NCBI GenBank assembly: GCA_013420905.1
Contig: JAAXNY010000006.1
Location: forward strand, 3,472,001 to 3,536,000
Origin: Collybia mongolica
Lineage: Eukaryota; Basidiomycota; Agaricomycetes; Agaricales; Clitocybaceae
Direction: 5' to 3'
DNA: 64,000 bases
Part shown: one piece after another, positions 22,458 to 34,851 of the stretch
Layout: each line of letters begins with the position of its first letter
How positions within the stretch are numbered: the stretch's first letter is position 1
The notes under the pieces: generated by a model
Told to the model about the DNA's origin: nothing
Databases searched by the model: none
What the model saw: the letters and a program-made list of their open reading frames with translations, nothing else
Program-made: the position numbers and the translations under genes

Positions 22458-24744
22458 TTACACACATAATTCACGACTTGACGATTGTTCCTTGAAAGAA
22501 GGGTTAGTTAAAACTGACGATAAGAATGTCAAGTATACGTACTAAGCCATTTCGGTCATGTTGTTCCTCCTCTCCACCATCCTCATCGGACATAAGTGCA
22601 CCGAACCTACTACCTAATCTCTGCACTCTTCCGTTCCTGTCGCCCTCATCCTCATCGTCTTCGTCTTCCTCAACATCTTCGGGTTCGCTGGCTTTATTGT
22701 TACTTTCGCAGCTTTCTTCCGCGTCACTTTCATCCTCGCTTTCCTCGTCGATGGCGTTTATGCGTGGGATCCATATTCCAGCATCCAGCTCTTCATCTAG
22801 TGCAACCGCACAAACATCCATATGTGGTGGCCAGAATGCCCAACCCACTTTACCTTCAGCTAGTGATCTAAGCACTGTAGAGAGTACGTCACGATTGGAG
22901 ATATATTTATGTGAAAGATACCATACTGGCGTTCCCAGCTCGATGTACGTCTGGCCGTCCTGCTTTTGCAGTGACCCACCCCTTTGAATTGGCATAAGCG
23001 ATGAGAATATCCATTGCGGTCCATCTCAAGGGTTTCTCTTCTACCGATGGGTTAGATTTCGTACCATCACGCCATGTCCTTTTGTCTTCAATTGGCGGTG
23101 CGGACAGCGTGGGATGGTCAAGTTTATAAATACGCTCAAGCGGAAGAAGTTCGGCGGCATAGTGGATGCAAGAAGGGATGGCCGATATACGAGAAATAGG
23201 AAGGATACCGCATAGAACCTGGTTATGTTGCTCTTTTATTATGTAGATTTGGTAACCGGTTGTCAATTATGTTTACCTGCATTTCCATCGGAACAAGATT
23301 CGGCATGACAAGTCCTGGGCAGTCTACCAGACGAACATCTTGGGTCCAGAAAAGGGTTTGAAAGTGTTTTGTCTGAGCATACCCTGTCGGAAGTCGCCAT
23401 GACGAGATAAAAGGCTGCTCACTTTCCCGGGTGTTTTCGAGGCTCGCACCTTGCTTTTCCCGAACAGCGCGTTCAAGAGGGATGACTTCCCGACGTTTGG
23501 TTGACCTGATGTAAGACTTAGTGAGAGCAAACGAATGCATGGAGTACAATACCAATTAGCCCAATCGTCAGATATTCGGGTTCCCGACCTTCCAAAGTTT
23601 CAGTCTGTTGATCAGGTTGAGTCCCTTTCGGCCGAGGAAGGGTATCCGCTTCAATAACAGAACCAGCTTTGGACTCTCCTGCGTTCATGACATTACCCCA
23701 GTCAATTTCCTGTTTGACCGACGGCTTCCAGTGCTTAAGCCTCTCTGGATTGCCTTTTATCTTGTCTGGAGGCTGAAGCAGAGCTACATGGACCTCCGTG
23801 ATAGCGTCGACCAACCTTCGCCGAAAGGGCGTGGGGAGATGTGGTTGGTATTGCTTCTTTCCTTGATGATCCATTCCTGTATCCTTCTCAGCATATGATT
23901 CGACCTGGACTACACGCAAGTGAGGGTAGTGCTGGCAATAGTATCGTGACCATGCGTCAGCACGTACGGATCCGGAGATATCGACTTTGGTGAGAACAAG
24001 AATGACTTGTCTGTCTGAAAGGTAATTCGAGAGGGATGGAGGAAAGTGTAAAGGGGGACATCGAGAGTCAACGAGTACGAGGATGATCTGTGAAATTTCG
24101 ATTACACGCCACCTGGGGTTGGTCGGCATGAGTATTGCAAGGTAAAGAGAGTATAGAACCTACAATTGCCGCCACACCTCTAGATTTCGCTCGAAGTACG
24201 TAGGAGATCGAGGCATCATGGATGGTGTTCCCCGGTCTTGTTGCTCTTCTAAGGAGTCGCTGGCCTCTTTGTCGGTCCTTTGCCTCCGTACTATCTCATC
24301 AGTCTCAGAGAGCCATTTCGTGAACACCCCCTCTTCATTGTGTTCAACTTCTTTCTTGCTCATATCATATCGCCATTTTGGTCTGCGAGGACAAGACAAG
24401 CTGAGGGGCCCCTGACTGTTGGCAGTATCTACAAATATTGCAGTGTGATGGGGAAGAGGTCTAGGCAATGGCAAAGCAGAAGCCAGCAACCTCGTTTCTT
24501 CCAAAAACTTAAGTGGGAGATTAATGAACGCCGATTGTAAACGCCGAGCAGCTTGAACGACCGCAGCTTTTGAAGGATCTGCTGCCGATCCGATTACATT
24601 TCCAGTCGGGCCCCGTCTTGCCTTGGGCTTGCGAGTTATTTTATTTGGTTCAGGTGGGGAAACATCTCCACGCTTGATGGCACGCTTGAGTTGCAAATCT
24701 GCCTTTTTCTGACGAGTTGAAGTAGGCTTTTTACGAGGAGGCAT
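22458..24744 (-). CDS. GNL1: Circularly permuted GTPase of the GNL1/HSR1 family
   Basis: YlqF/HSR1-type GTPases act in ribosome biogenesis. The start MPPRKKPTSTRQKKADLQLK matches the basic GNL1 N-terminus; a longer in-frame upstream extension lacks similarity. The GTPase motifs are in permuted order: G4 TKVD, then G1 GQPNVGKSSLL, G2 TPGKTKHFQT and G3 DCPGL, followed by YANSKGWVTAKAGRPDVHRA. Introns separate RQL|WRVIEI, GLIG|QPNVG, TPGK|TKHF, EMQ|VLCG, GNA|MLRS and NGL|EQSS. The C-terminal tail is very rich in Asp/Glu. The protein ends ELCV at 22458-22460; the last exon is short and is the least certain part. It is divergent from the AIFM2-like gene (244 bp). Confidence 0.9.
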
Positions 24745-24988
24745 TATGGTAACGTCGTGCCTCTTGAATTCCAACGTCCTGGGCAGTGGCAAGTGCTTCC
24801 GAATCGGACTCACATGATCTTGAATCATGTGAGCGCTGACCAATCGCCATGGTGAAAGCTAAGCGACCATCTTCTGACAGGCATGCTGACTGAGTTTAAT
24901 GCCTGACTACCCTGTTCGACCCTTTCCCTTATTCATTTATAAGGTACGATGATATTCAACGGTCTTGATCTTCACACCACCCACACAA

Positions 24989-26341
24989 ATGTCAAAAGAA
25001 GACACCAGCCGAAAGAACATCATCGTTGTTGGGGGAGGAGCAGCGGGTGCAACCGCTGCTCGTTCCATTTCGGCCAAACTTGACGCGTCCAAATTTAACC
25101 TCATTGTCATCAACCCACGCCCTTATTCCATCCTCTATCCCGCAACCGCCCGTCTCACTGTATCTGATGTGGAGCCCCTCGAAGACCGAGTTTTTGTCCC
25201 TTATGACAAGCTCTTTCACAAAGGGAAGGGCACGTTCTGGCAGGGGAAGGTGACTGCCATAGAAAAGACAGGTCCTGGGGCACCAGGTGGTCATGTTGTT
25301 TTGGAGAGCGGAGAGCGGGTGCCCTTCGAAATTTTGGTTTTAGGTCCCGGTTCTATATGGGGGGGTCCTATCGCTTTTCCCGACGAGGCCAATAAGGTTC
25401 TAGAATTCATCGCTAATGGTCATGCAGCTTTGAAGGCTGCGAAAGATGTCGTTCTAGTTGGTGGTGGTGCTGTCGGGATTGGTATGGACTGTATTCTCCT
25501 CATCGTATATTACGCCTGACGTTGATCACACACAGAATTTGCTGGAGAAATCAAGGACCTTTACCCGGTATGTTTTCGTTACTCAGCCTCTTCCGATTGC
25601 TTATGCCAAAAAAAATCCCAGAATACCAATGTCACTATAGTTCAAGGCGATGACCTCGTACTCAACAAAACGTATCCGGAAAGTTTTCGTCAAGGCATAC
25701 AGCGTCGCCTCGTGAATTATGGAATCAAACTTGTCTTAAATGACCATGTCGACGACATACCCGTATCAGGAGACGTGACTACCCGTAAAGGCCAGACATT
25801 GAAAGCTGATTTAGTAGTGAGGATCTCAATCTCTGACTGCATTTGACGGGAAAAGCTGAATATTATTCTGCTTAGTTATTGACTCGGGGACCTCGCCCAA
25901 ATACGGCATTTATTGCAACTTCTCTTGGGCCTGAATCACTATCCGAGCGTGGCCTTGTGAAGATTCGACCAACGCTCCAATTGTTGGATCATCCCGATAT
26001 ATATGCTCTAGGAGATGTTATCGATTTTCCCGAACAAAGGCAATACGCGAAAGCCACCAACCATGCAGCAATCGTCAGTGCTAACGTCTTAGCTGCCATC
26101 TCAGGGAAAGCCCTTAAACCATACAAAGGAAGTACCGAGATGTTGGTTGTAACAATTGGAAAAGTACATCCCTCTTTATGATGCAGTCAATTTGTGCCGA
26201 CTCTAACGCTCTTGCCTCTAGGCTCGGGGAGGCGCCTACCTTGATATCATGTGGGGGATCTCACTTGGGGATTGGTTTGCAAGACTCGTCAAAGGGAAGG
26301 GGCTGTTGATCGATGAGTTACGGCCGGGCCTGGGTTATTAA
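24989..26341 (+). CDS. AIFM2/AMID-like FAD-dependent oxidoreductase
   Basis: A two-Rossmann flavoprotein like AIF-family NAD(P)H:quinone oxidoreductases. The FAD-binding motif is IIVVGGGAAGATAARSI; the NAD(P)H-binding motif is VVLVGGGAVGIEFAGEI; the FAD-binding C-terminal motif is IYALGDVIDFPEQRQYAKA. The C-terminus GISLGDWFARLVKGKGLLI is typical of the AMID group. Exons join at EFAGEI (after about 25479), LYP|NTNV, LV|LLTRG and GK|ARGG. I chose ATG 24989 (acacaaATG) rather than the in-frame ATG at 24965, because the family starts shortly before the GxGxxG loop; either is possible. No mitochondrial targeting sequence is obvious. Confidence 0.9.
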
Positions 26342-26740
26342 AATTCAGTATGAACAGAATAGGGGCACTACTATTCTGCGCAGTCTTTTTTTTCGCTTGA
26401 CAGTTCTATGTTTTCCGGAATGTCAACCTTGAGCTTTGACATAGTTACCTCTATTCATGAGCTATCAGTGCATGCTTCTTTCGTATTTATGTATTGTGCT
26501 ATTAAGATCGAATTCCATCCCAATCTATATTGCCGTACTTATTATTTATATCCACATACTCCAAATAAACCTGGTGTCACTTCTGCCGGACATCACCCTG
26601 CGCCGACGCAACCACAGAATCATGGATTGATCGAATTTCTCTGATACATTCCACTTCCTTGCACCCTACTCTTCTGTATCTTTCACGACTAGCACGACCA
26701 ACGAGCGTTTCGTACCGAGCCTAGCCGCCGGCGATCGCAA
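26342..26740. other. Intergenic, no gene seen
   Basis: A 399-bp stretch between two plus-strand genes, carrying the 3' UTR of the oxidoreductase and the promoter of the methyltransferase. No distinct motif was recognised. Confidence 0.5.
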
Positions 26741-28947
26741 ATGAAGCCGCTCGCATCACCCCCGTCTTCTTCGTTTACTAAAACTTCCTCGTTCGAAGGC
26801 AGACGACACCCGAGACTTAAGGAGGAATTTCAATACAAATATGGACAGAGACTTCATTCATACGACAATGAGAAAGCACCGTACCCCCTATCATACGATA
26901 GGTATGTACTTGAAATGTAGGCTTTCTGTCGTGTCGTCCATAACAAGCCCAAGTGACTAACAGTGAACAGAGAATCTCTGGACAACAGGCTTTGCCAGCA
27001 CCTTAGAGGATCAGCGTCATTCGTTAACTTTGCGAACGAACTACCCCAACGGATATTGGACCTTGGATGTGGGGTGAGCTTATTGAGTTATCTGGCCCGG
27101 AGACAAGGTGTCATCCTATTTTTCTGGATTTCTAGACGGGAACTTGGATCATTGATGCCGCGAAGGAGTGGCCTGCGTGCGAATTCGTCAGTTAAATCTG
27201 AAGTTTCACAGTTTGGTATTTGGGCTAATGCAAGAGATTACCACAAGGTTGGCTTTGACTTGGTAAACATACAAATTTCACACCAATTGCTGGACGAGGC
27301 TGTTGCGAAGCGGATAGAGTGGAAGCATGGCAATTTGTAGGCCTCTAACATCTCCAGTTATCGTGATTTACTACTTACTGGCGTCATAATAGTTTAACGA
27401 CAAAGCTCCCTTTTGATGATGACGAGTTTGACCACGTACACATGCAAGCGATTTCGAGAGGCGTACCAGAGAATAAGGTATGGTTGGTAGTCACTGTATG
27501 GCTTAGGATATTTCTAAAATGAAGGCCATGTCCAGTGGGGAGTTCTGTTCGAAGTGAGTCACCCGGACACATAAACAAGATAGAAACACTTACCTGCACG
27601 GGAAGGAAGTCAATAGGGTACTTCGCCCGGGAGGTTCCGTGGAAATCATCGAGGATGGTATGTGGTGTCTGATAATGGTATTCGTAGAAATCTCAAAACA
27701 TGTGTATTCGTCCCATAGACGTCGTATTTCCACGCCTTCCTCGCTGGTTTACAAATGCACTTCGCGCACGACCTCGGAGAGCAACATCCGTTCACCTTCC
27801 CGACGGTACTCAACGCGGATATCCGTCTCCTCCAGATACGCCTTCAAAAAATGTCCCTCCTCATGACCATGCGTTGCTCGAATCACTCAGTAATTCTGTT
27901 TATGAGCATCGTTTCATCAATCTGAAACCCACAGGTGAACTTCACGGTGGCATGTGTTTTATATCTGTTGAACAATTCTTTATTACAGCTGTATTACCAA
28001 GTTATTTCACGACGTATTTCAGACAGGTCACATTAGGCCCAGTTATCAACTTTCCAATGCCTCCTTTCCCACCACTGCAGCCATTACCACCCCAAATTGT
28101 CACAACATATGTTACTGAGCCAACACCTGATGGCCTAGACCCTCGAACTTCGTCTATATATCCTACTCCTATGAATAGGCCCGCTTCCCTGTCCTTTTCA
28201 TCTACAATATCGGCTTCCACCACATCAACCGCCGATTCTAATCACTCCCACAATCCATCCATTTTCAGTTCCCGCCGCCGAACGACCTCCGCCTCTCTTT
28301 CTTCGACCTATGAAAGCCCTGACTCTTCAACAATAGCCGATCGATTAACCGGGTTCATGGATTCTCCGCCCTCAAAAATACATTCTCCCCTACCATACAA
28401 ACGGTTTATACTCGACGGTTCACTTAGCGAAAGTGAAATAGCTGCATTGCCCGAATCGCTATTTCCGCTTGAGCAGCTTAAAGCTCTGAGCGAAAGATCC
28501 CTGGCGATGCATCTTTATAGGTCCTACCAGACTGTTCTGGCTTGTCAGGAGGCCATGTGGGAGGAATTGAAGGATCGGCTACGAAATCGAAAAAATGAAC
28601 TTGTACCTTATGGGTGGGAGGACGACGAGGACTTGGAAGAGCTGCAGAACAGGAAAAAATTTGAACGACTCGTGGAACGGTATCGGACGTGAGTGTGATC
28701 TCTATGCGCCTCTAGACCTGACTGATATTTCCTACTGTGAAGTGACATGCAATCGCGAATATCTATCTGGTGCTCAGTTACCGAATTTGGTTGGCCATTT
28801 CCAACTCGTGAACCCTTATCGAAGGCGGAGCTCATCGAAGAAGTGCGTATAAGAGATAGTATGGTGGAAGCCCGGAAGTTTGCATCAGAAGAAGATCAAC
28901 AGACTCCCTGTCGTTCAGTGAGAGTTCTTGTTGGTTATAAATTATAA
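26741..28947 (+). CDS. SAM-dependent methyltransferase (class I fold)
   Basis: A fungal class I methyltransferase of unknown substrate. SAM motif I is split by an intron: RILDLGCG joined to TGTWIIDAAKEWP. Then come VGFDLVN, LPFDDDEFDHVHM and the post-core LFEEVNRVLRPGGSVEIIEDD. The first exon ends YDR and joins ESLDNRLCQHL. The C-terminal 400 residues are a Ser/Thr/Pro-rich insert followed by helices (LEQLKALSERSLAMHLYRSY) and end VRVLVGYKL. Eight or so short introns are needed, all GT-AG. The large disordered insert after the methyltransferase core is seen in many basidiomycete relatives. The function cannot be named from sequence. Confidence 0.85.
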
Positions 28948-29155
28948 GAAGGGATGTGCGAGATGCTTTCATTGTTTGTAGGACTCAACTATATACCCTT
29001 TGTATCCTTACCTTTCAACGAACTGCAAGTAAATACACTTGTAGGTTATTAATTGAAATCCAGTTAACCTCAATGATGTTTGGGAGTGTTTGGTATATTT
29101 TTTCTTGCTCGCAGCTTTGAGTCGGGAGCCGGTATCAAATTTTCGATTGTCCAAA

Positions 29156-32100
29156 ATGGCAGCCTCAAGCTCAAGCCAACAGCCTCAACATGTTGCACTA
29201 TCATCAAATTCAGATCCACCTCCTAAAGCAGGGAAGAAAGGATCATCGCGAAAAGGGAAGGGAAAGGAAAACGCACCGCGAATGACTCAAAGACGACAGG
29301 CTGACCTATCATTTGTCGGTGTGAACCAGGAGACAGAAGAATCAGCGATGCCTTGGGACTGGGCACCTCTCACAGATTCGTCTGCTAGTAAAGTACCGCC
29401 AATCTTCACGAAAGATGGAAGGTAGGCAAATCCGAATCCGTCTACGATCGCTGTTGTGTAACTCAAGGTGGAACACAGTTACTTCTTTTCTCTCGTTGGC
29501 TCCTCAATCAAAATATATTCTGTGGCAACTGGAGAAGTTGTTTCCACCCTCTTATCACCTCCCGCGACCGACGATCGACTCTCGGGTTTACTTACAACGG
29601 CAATCATCAGCCCACATAATCATTTTCAACTAATAACAGGCTCTCTGGATGGACGTGTGATAGTGTGGGATTTCTTGGATGCTGCATTATTGAAGATCAT
29701 CGATATTGGACAACCCATACATTACTTATGCGCGCACGAAAGCTTCAAGGACTCCGTCTTTGTTGCCGCATCGCGTTCAAGCAAGAAAGTCAAAATCAGT
29801 GGCACTGGTGCGCCAAATGTTTGCATTTCAACTCATTTTACTAAACTTCTGGTAGATGATAATGCTGTTGTACTTCGCGTCTCACTTCGAACGGCTGGTG
29901 CCACTACCAAATCAACAGAAATACATCCTATAGGGAAAACCCGCTTTCCAACAGGCCTAGCATTCTCAAAAAGTGGTGCATGGCTCATCGCCACAGCAGG
30001 CCATAAAGTCTATGTTGTGTCATCATTATCCTTCGCGTCAGGATTTACGAAATACGTCTCTCCCGAGCGCTTGACCTGTTTAGCGCCACACCCTACTGAA
30101 GAATATTTTGCAACGGGTGATGAAAAAGGAAACATCCGACTATGGTATTGTTTGAGCGATAGCCTGTCTACCAATGCACGAGGAGTGGAGAAAAAATCCC
30201 AAACGACAACACTTCACTGGCACGCACATGCAGTCGCATCAGTCGCTTTCACGGCAAACGGTGCCTATCTACTTAGCGGCGGAGAGGAATCCGTGCTCGT
30301 GATTTGGCAACTACACACTGGAAAAAAGGAGTTTGTACCACGTGTTGGTGCACCAATTAATACTGTATCCTTGTCCAATCTAGGAAGCAGCGAAGAAGAA
30401 TATCTGCTTGGACTTGCAGATGCTACATACCTATTCATCAATGCCGGAACTCTCAAAGTGTCAAGATCATATTCTCACATAAAACTTGGTACATCTCATA
30501 AGCACTCAGCCCATGTATGAACCTCAATGGCCTTGCTTACTCCTTTAGATCCTGGTATGCCATCCACATCGAAACTCCCCTCCACTCCCCTTGCCGTACA
30601 CGAGCCTACCTCGACAATAATCCTCCCGTCTTCCCACCCGTCTTCGCTTCAAATATACTCCCTACCTTCGTCAAAACTCGTCTCAGAGCTTGAAGTATCT
30701 CCTTCTAATAGAGTATCTCGACGTGATGAAAGGCCGGTCGAGCCCTCTCGCGTGGAACAGACAGTCGTATCATTCTCTGGGGAATGGCTGGCTTCTGTAG
30801 ATACGCGTGACGGAGAGGATGGTTTCCGGGGAGAAGTTTATCTCAAGTTATGGAAGTGGGATCGGAAAGAAAACTGGATACTCAACACAAGAGTAGATCA
30901 GCCCCACGGGATGAAAAGAATAACTTCCTTGGCATTCAGCCCAAGTATATCAAAAGACAGCCACCCAGTATTGCTTGTCACAACAGGAGGAGATAGTAAT
31001 GTGAAAATATGGGGACTGAAAGTGGTCAGCGACAAGGCTGGTCTTATAGAAGGTTTGAAGCATTTCATCCAGAATCTAGAATGGTTGCTCAGGGTTTTTA
31101 TCTAGAGTTTTGGGTCATCCGTTCGACCTTCAACTTTCGATCCGAAGTTCCTCGTTCTGCAGTGTGGTCTCCGGATGCTTCACTTCTCGCAATATCTTTA
31201 GGAGGCTACGTCTCTGTCTATAATTCAACTACACATGTTCTTCGCCAAACTTATAATTCTCCGGAGTGTAAACATGCATCCTCCGTGCATTTTGTTGGAA
31301 AGGGGGGCCGTTATCTGGTGGTTGTTGGAAAGCACGACTTGATCCTCTGGGACCTCGTTATCCAGTCTGGTAAGACAAATGATAACCCTACCCTCTTAGC
31401 GCTAATACATGCCTTCAAAGTTCGATGGAATCATAAAACCCTTGCAATGATTGCCAATGTGATCCCTCATCCAGAAGACTACTCCTTTGCCGTCTTCTAT
31501 GACCATCAAACAAACAAAGAGCAGCCAAAAACCAGAGTCTCCATCTTTCACGTTCGGTCCTCCGTACCTTCAACCATTCGTTCAATCCCATTCATGCTCC
31601 GCAACGTTTCACCATACATGCGTTCTTCAGAGCGGTCGAAGTACACCTTCATCGGCATCACCCAAGACTGGCACCTTATCCAGTTTGGAGATGATTGCGA
31701 GATGGTCAAAGGGGGGAGTTCTATTGCCAGAGGGCTTACCTCTGGTCCACCCTCAACCCGACATACACTGTTTCAGGACATATTCGGCAAGTCAGCATTT
31801 ACAGACGCATCGACACTACCATCTCCGCTGGTCGAGACCGGCAAGCACCCTGCCCTTTGGACAAGCACGGAAGGCTCAGACGCGTTTGAAAGCCCTGCAT
31901 ATCTTATGCCGCCATTGGAACATCTATTCGAGCCCTTGATGAGCAGGTTTATGATTCCTCGTGATCAGGATGCAGGACAGCTACGGCCTATGGAGCCTGA
32001 GGAACAAGACATGGATATGAGGGAAGATGTACAAGGATTACCGGTTTCCAAGGTCAATCGACCTCGTACCGTTGAACAAGAAGAGATGAACGCGTTTGTC

Positions 32101-32392
32101 ACACTATTCCAAAGACACACTGTAACTTGTAAGCCCTCTAGCTCATCTTGCTCTTTCCGTTACTAACATTAATACAGCATATTCTCTTGGTACGAACAGC
32201 CAACCTTCAGATACCTTGAGACCCAAGAAGATTGCTATGATCCGACTTCCCACATCTCCAGTACCAACCAACAGTCTCCCAAACAGTGCATCACACCGAA
32301 AAGCTACCGACTCTTCAAACTTTGAAGATGTCTTGGTATCGCCAACTATTTCTTCTATGAATGGAAGAAAAAGGAAAAATACGTCGAGTTGA
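29156..32392 (+). CDS. UTP17: Utp17/Nan1 (WDR75) small-subunit processome WD40 protein
   Basis: Part of the t-UTP/UtpA subcomplex for early pre-18S rRNA processing in the nucleolus. The N-terminus (MAASSSSQQP) is followed by a basic tract (KAGKKGSSRKGKGKEN). WD repeats include FTKDGSYFFSLVGSSIKIYS, ITGSLDGRVIVWDF, FATGDEKGNIRLWY, LHWHAHAVASVAFTANGAYL, LSGGEESVLVIWQLH and SAVWSPDASLLAIS. The TTLHWH...LSGGEESVLVIW block and the later VRWNHKTLAMIANVIPHPED are diagnostic of WDR75/Nan1. Introns follow KDG, before DPGMPS, after LIE, at 31370-31420 (51 bp) and near 32130. The C-terminus ends GRKRKNTSS. The start is the ATG closest to the basic domain; an upstream alternative adds a hydrophobic stretch not expected here. 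Confidence 0.9.
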
Positions 32393-32873
32393 GAATAGAG
32401 ATGATTTTGGTCCTCATTGTCCACTCCTTGAGAATTCCTTGAGAATTAGTGCTATTGAGTTGATACCATCACGTTTTCGGTCAGCCGTATATATAGCTAG
32501 GTTGGCGGTCCAGTGATGGTATGAAGCCTCGTGAGATGGCTGTGTCTGTTTGCTGGAGTGTAGAGGAGTCGTCTAGCGGGGTCAGCCCTAATGCATGATG
32601 CTCTACTTTCACAGAACCGGCTGTTTTCTGAGTGGTTGGGGAGCCTGTCTCCAGCATGTCGAATACAACATGGGCGGCCCTATCTACCTCAATTAACGCC
32701 GGAGAAAGTGGCTCCCGACAACTGATTGTATCACCATAAATAGATTCTCGCCGAATCAGCCTTTAATGAGATGTTTGGATAGAAACTGGTACTGACATAC
32801 GTGGATATAGATGAGCAAAAATTAATGAGGTAATATGATAATGTACATTGTAGTATAAGTGCACTCCTCGTCC
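32393..32873. other. Convergent 3' region
   Basis: A 481-bp non-coding gap between the stops of UTP17 and the F-box gene. No RNA gene or repeat was recognised. Confidence 0.5.
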
Positions 32874-34851
32874 TCAAGTCCTTGTGAGTTGTTCCTCTTC
32901 CATGGTTATGGCCCCGTAATCCATAAAATTCAGTTCGGCGACAGCTTCAAGCGTCGCCTTGTCATCATCAGATAACTTCTTGGCATTTTCTTTCGTGATG
33001 TAAAATTTCTTCAATGGAGCTCCCATCTTGCTTCTTGCAAGCCCCCAATCTGCAAGGAGTTGTGGCTGCATGGACTGAAAGTCCAGGATAGAGACGTTTG
33101 GACATACGAGTCTAACCGTTGAGGGGCTATCAGAGACACGCTGGAATGTTTCGGGATTATATAAAAAAGCATCGAGGAATATTCTTTTGACGTTTGCTAT
33201 TCGAAGGTAGCTCAACAAGGGCATTGAATCAAGCCACTTGACGAGAGTCCGACCAGCTCCATGCGTATGAAGGGTTTCCACAGAAAATAGCGTTAATATT
33301 TTCACTGCTGGAAAACGTGCAGTCATCGCTCCGAATAGGGGCGCGTAATCTTCCCCGACAAGATTCATTACGGTCAGATCGCACACCTTTGGAGAAGCGA
33401 TATGACGGAGAATATACAGTGCATAATGAAGACTGACGTCAGCGAGAATAAGAATTCGGAGCTGCGGAAGCTGGATGGGGGGATGGTCATAACTGTCTTC
33501 TGGATGCCACTGGGGGCCAGCCCCATCGAGACAGAGCTTGTGCAGCGCAGGAGAGTTAGTTAATATCTCGCGAAATTGCGATAGTTCAGGAGACCTTTCA
33601 AGAGGCATTCGGCGCAGATCTAACGTGGTCAGATTGTGGATGTGAGATCGCCCCCAATCGACATGAACGCCGTTGATGGAGAAGTACGTGAGCTTTGGGG
33701 TAGGGACGCCGCCAAACAAGGGTAAAGGGTGGCGCAAAGAACTGGGTTGGTAGCCGTCACCGATTTGCACGTATGGTGAACCACTCCGATGTAATTCGAA
33801 CCGCTCCATGAGCAATGAGTTCCCAGCCGCCATTGCTGCGGTGGCTGCCGTCCGAAGTTTATCGAGAATCGTTAGAATAGGTTCCCAATCCTCGAGGATG
33901 ATTATAAGCATTCGGATGCTGTGGATTTTCATGCATAGCTTGTCCATAAGAGCCCCCATCTCCTCATCCGTGAACTTTCGCTCAGTACTATCATTGACGC
34001 GAATGTCTAAGGGTGCATCCCCGGCTCTGTCAACCCATGCGAGGGAACGCGCAAAGGGAGGTAGATCTCGAAACCAAATCGCGCTCCAGATAGTGGAATC
34101 TTGTAGTGCGGTATTTCGCCAATGCTTACAAGTCCATGTAAGCCATAGACGCCATCGCACGCCCGCTCGAGGTTCAGGGGCCGCCCAGACCACAAAACGG
34201 AAGATGTTGGTCATGATTTCTGCAGGGAGGTGATTCACCCGGAAAGTGCGCCAAAATCTGATCCTATAGTCAATACGGCTGAGTAAAAGTGACCTTTCAG
34301 CCGCCGGGTTTCCTCCGAGCGGGGCATTTCTTTGTGCATCCTCCAGAGCTCGAATTTTAGCAAGGCGCTGTGCGGTATCTTGATTGAAAGTATAATATTC
34401 CTGTGGGGAGAGAGGGTGCGGAATCCAGGCCCTAAGTGCTGCATCCTGGATAGCCGCTACCAATTCTCCCAAATTACGATAGAACTGTGGGCCAGGCTGT
34501 TGTGTATTTTGCGAAGACTGCAGCGAAATTTGCGTGAGTAGAGGACGGATGCTAGGAACGAAGACTAACAAGCAATGTTGGACTTTCTGAATGCTCCAGT
34601 GAGGGTGAGGTGGCGGAAGATGGCGGACGGAACTGTGTATAATGGTGTTCCAAATTGCCTGGACTAGGATGGTCCATTGAGGTTGGGGTTCGAGAATTTG
34701 GATCAGGTACCGTGTAATCCTGGTCAGCAATGGGAGCCTGTAGTATCTTGGGGGAGGTTTTTATCAGGCTGAAGTGATCCTGCAACAAAATTGTATATAC
34801 CTTGCGGTTGGTACCTACTAACGAGAATGTCGCGTCAAGGACGAAGACCAA
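32874..34851 (-). CDS. F-box domain protein with leucine-rich C-terminus
   Basis: A member of the large agaricomycete F-box family (SCF ligase substrate adaptors, mostly uncharacterised). The F-box core is VNHLPAEIMTNIFRFVVWA, followed by WRLWLTWTCKHWRNTALQD. The C-terminal 350 residues carry irregular leucine-rich motifs (LTTLDLRRMPLERS, LRILILADVSLHYALYIL). About 170 residues precede the F-box. The 5' end is unresolved. The long frame opens with no ATG; an upstream segment VFVLDATFS can be spliced to LPLLTRITRYL with an intron at about 34734-34818, and further exons may lie above 34851. The upper coordinate is therefore an approximation. Confidence 0.75.

Noticed and set aside
22526..22987. 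Serine-rich plus-strand frame
   Set aside because: It is the antisense shadow of the Asp/Glu-rich C-terminus of the GNL1-like GTPase.
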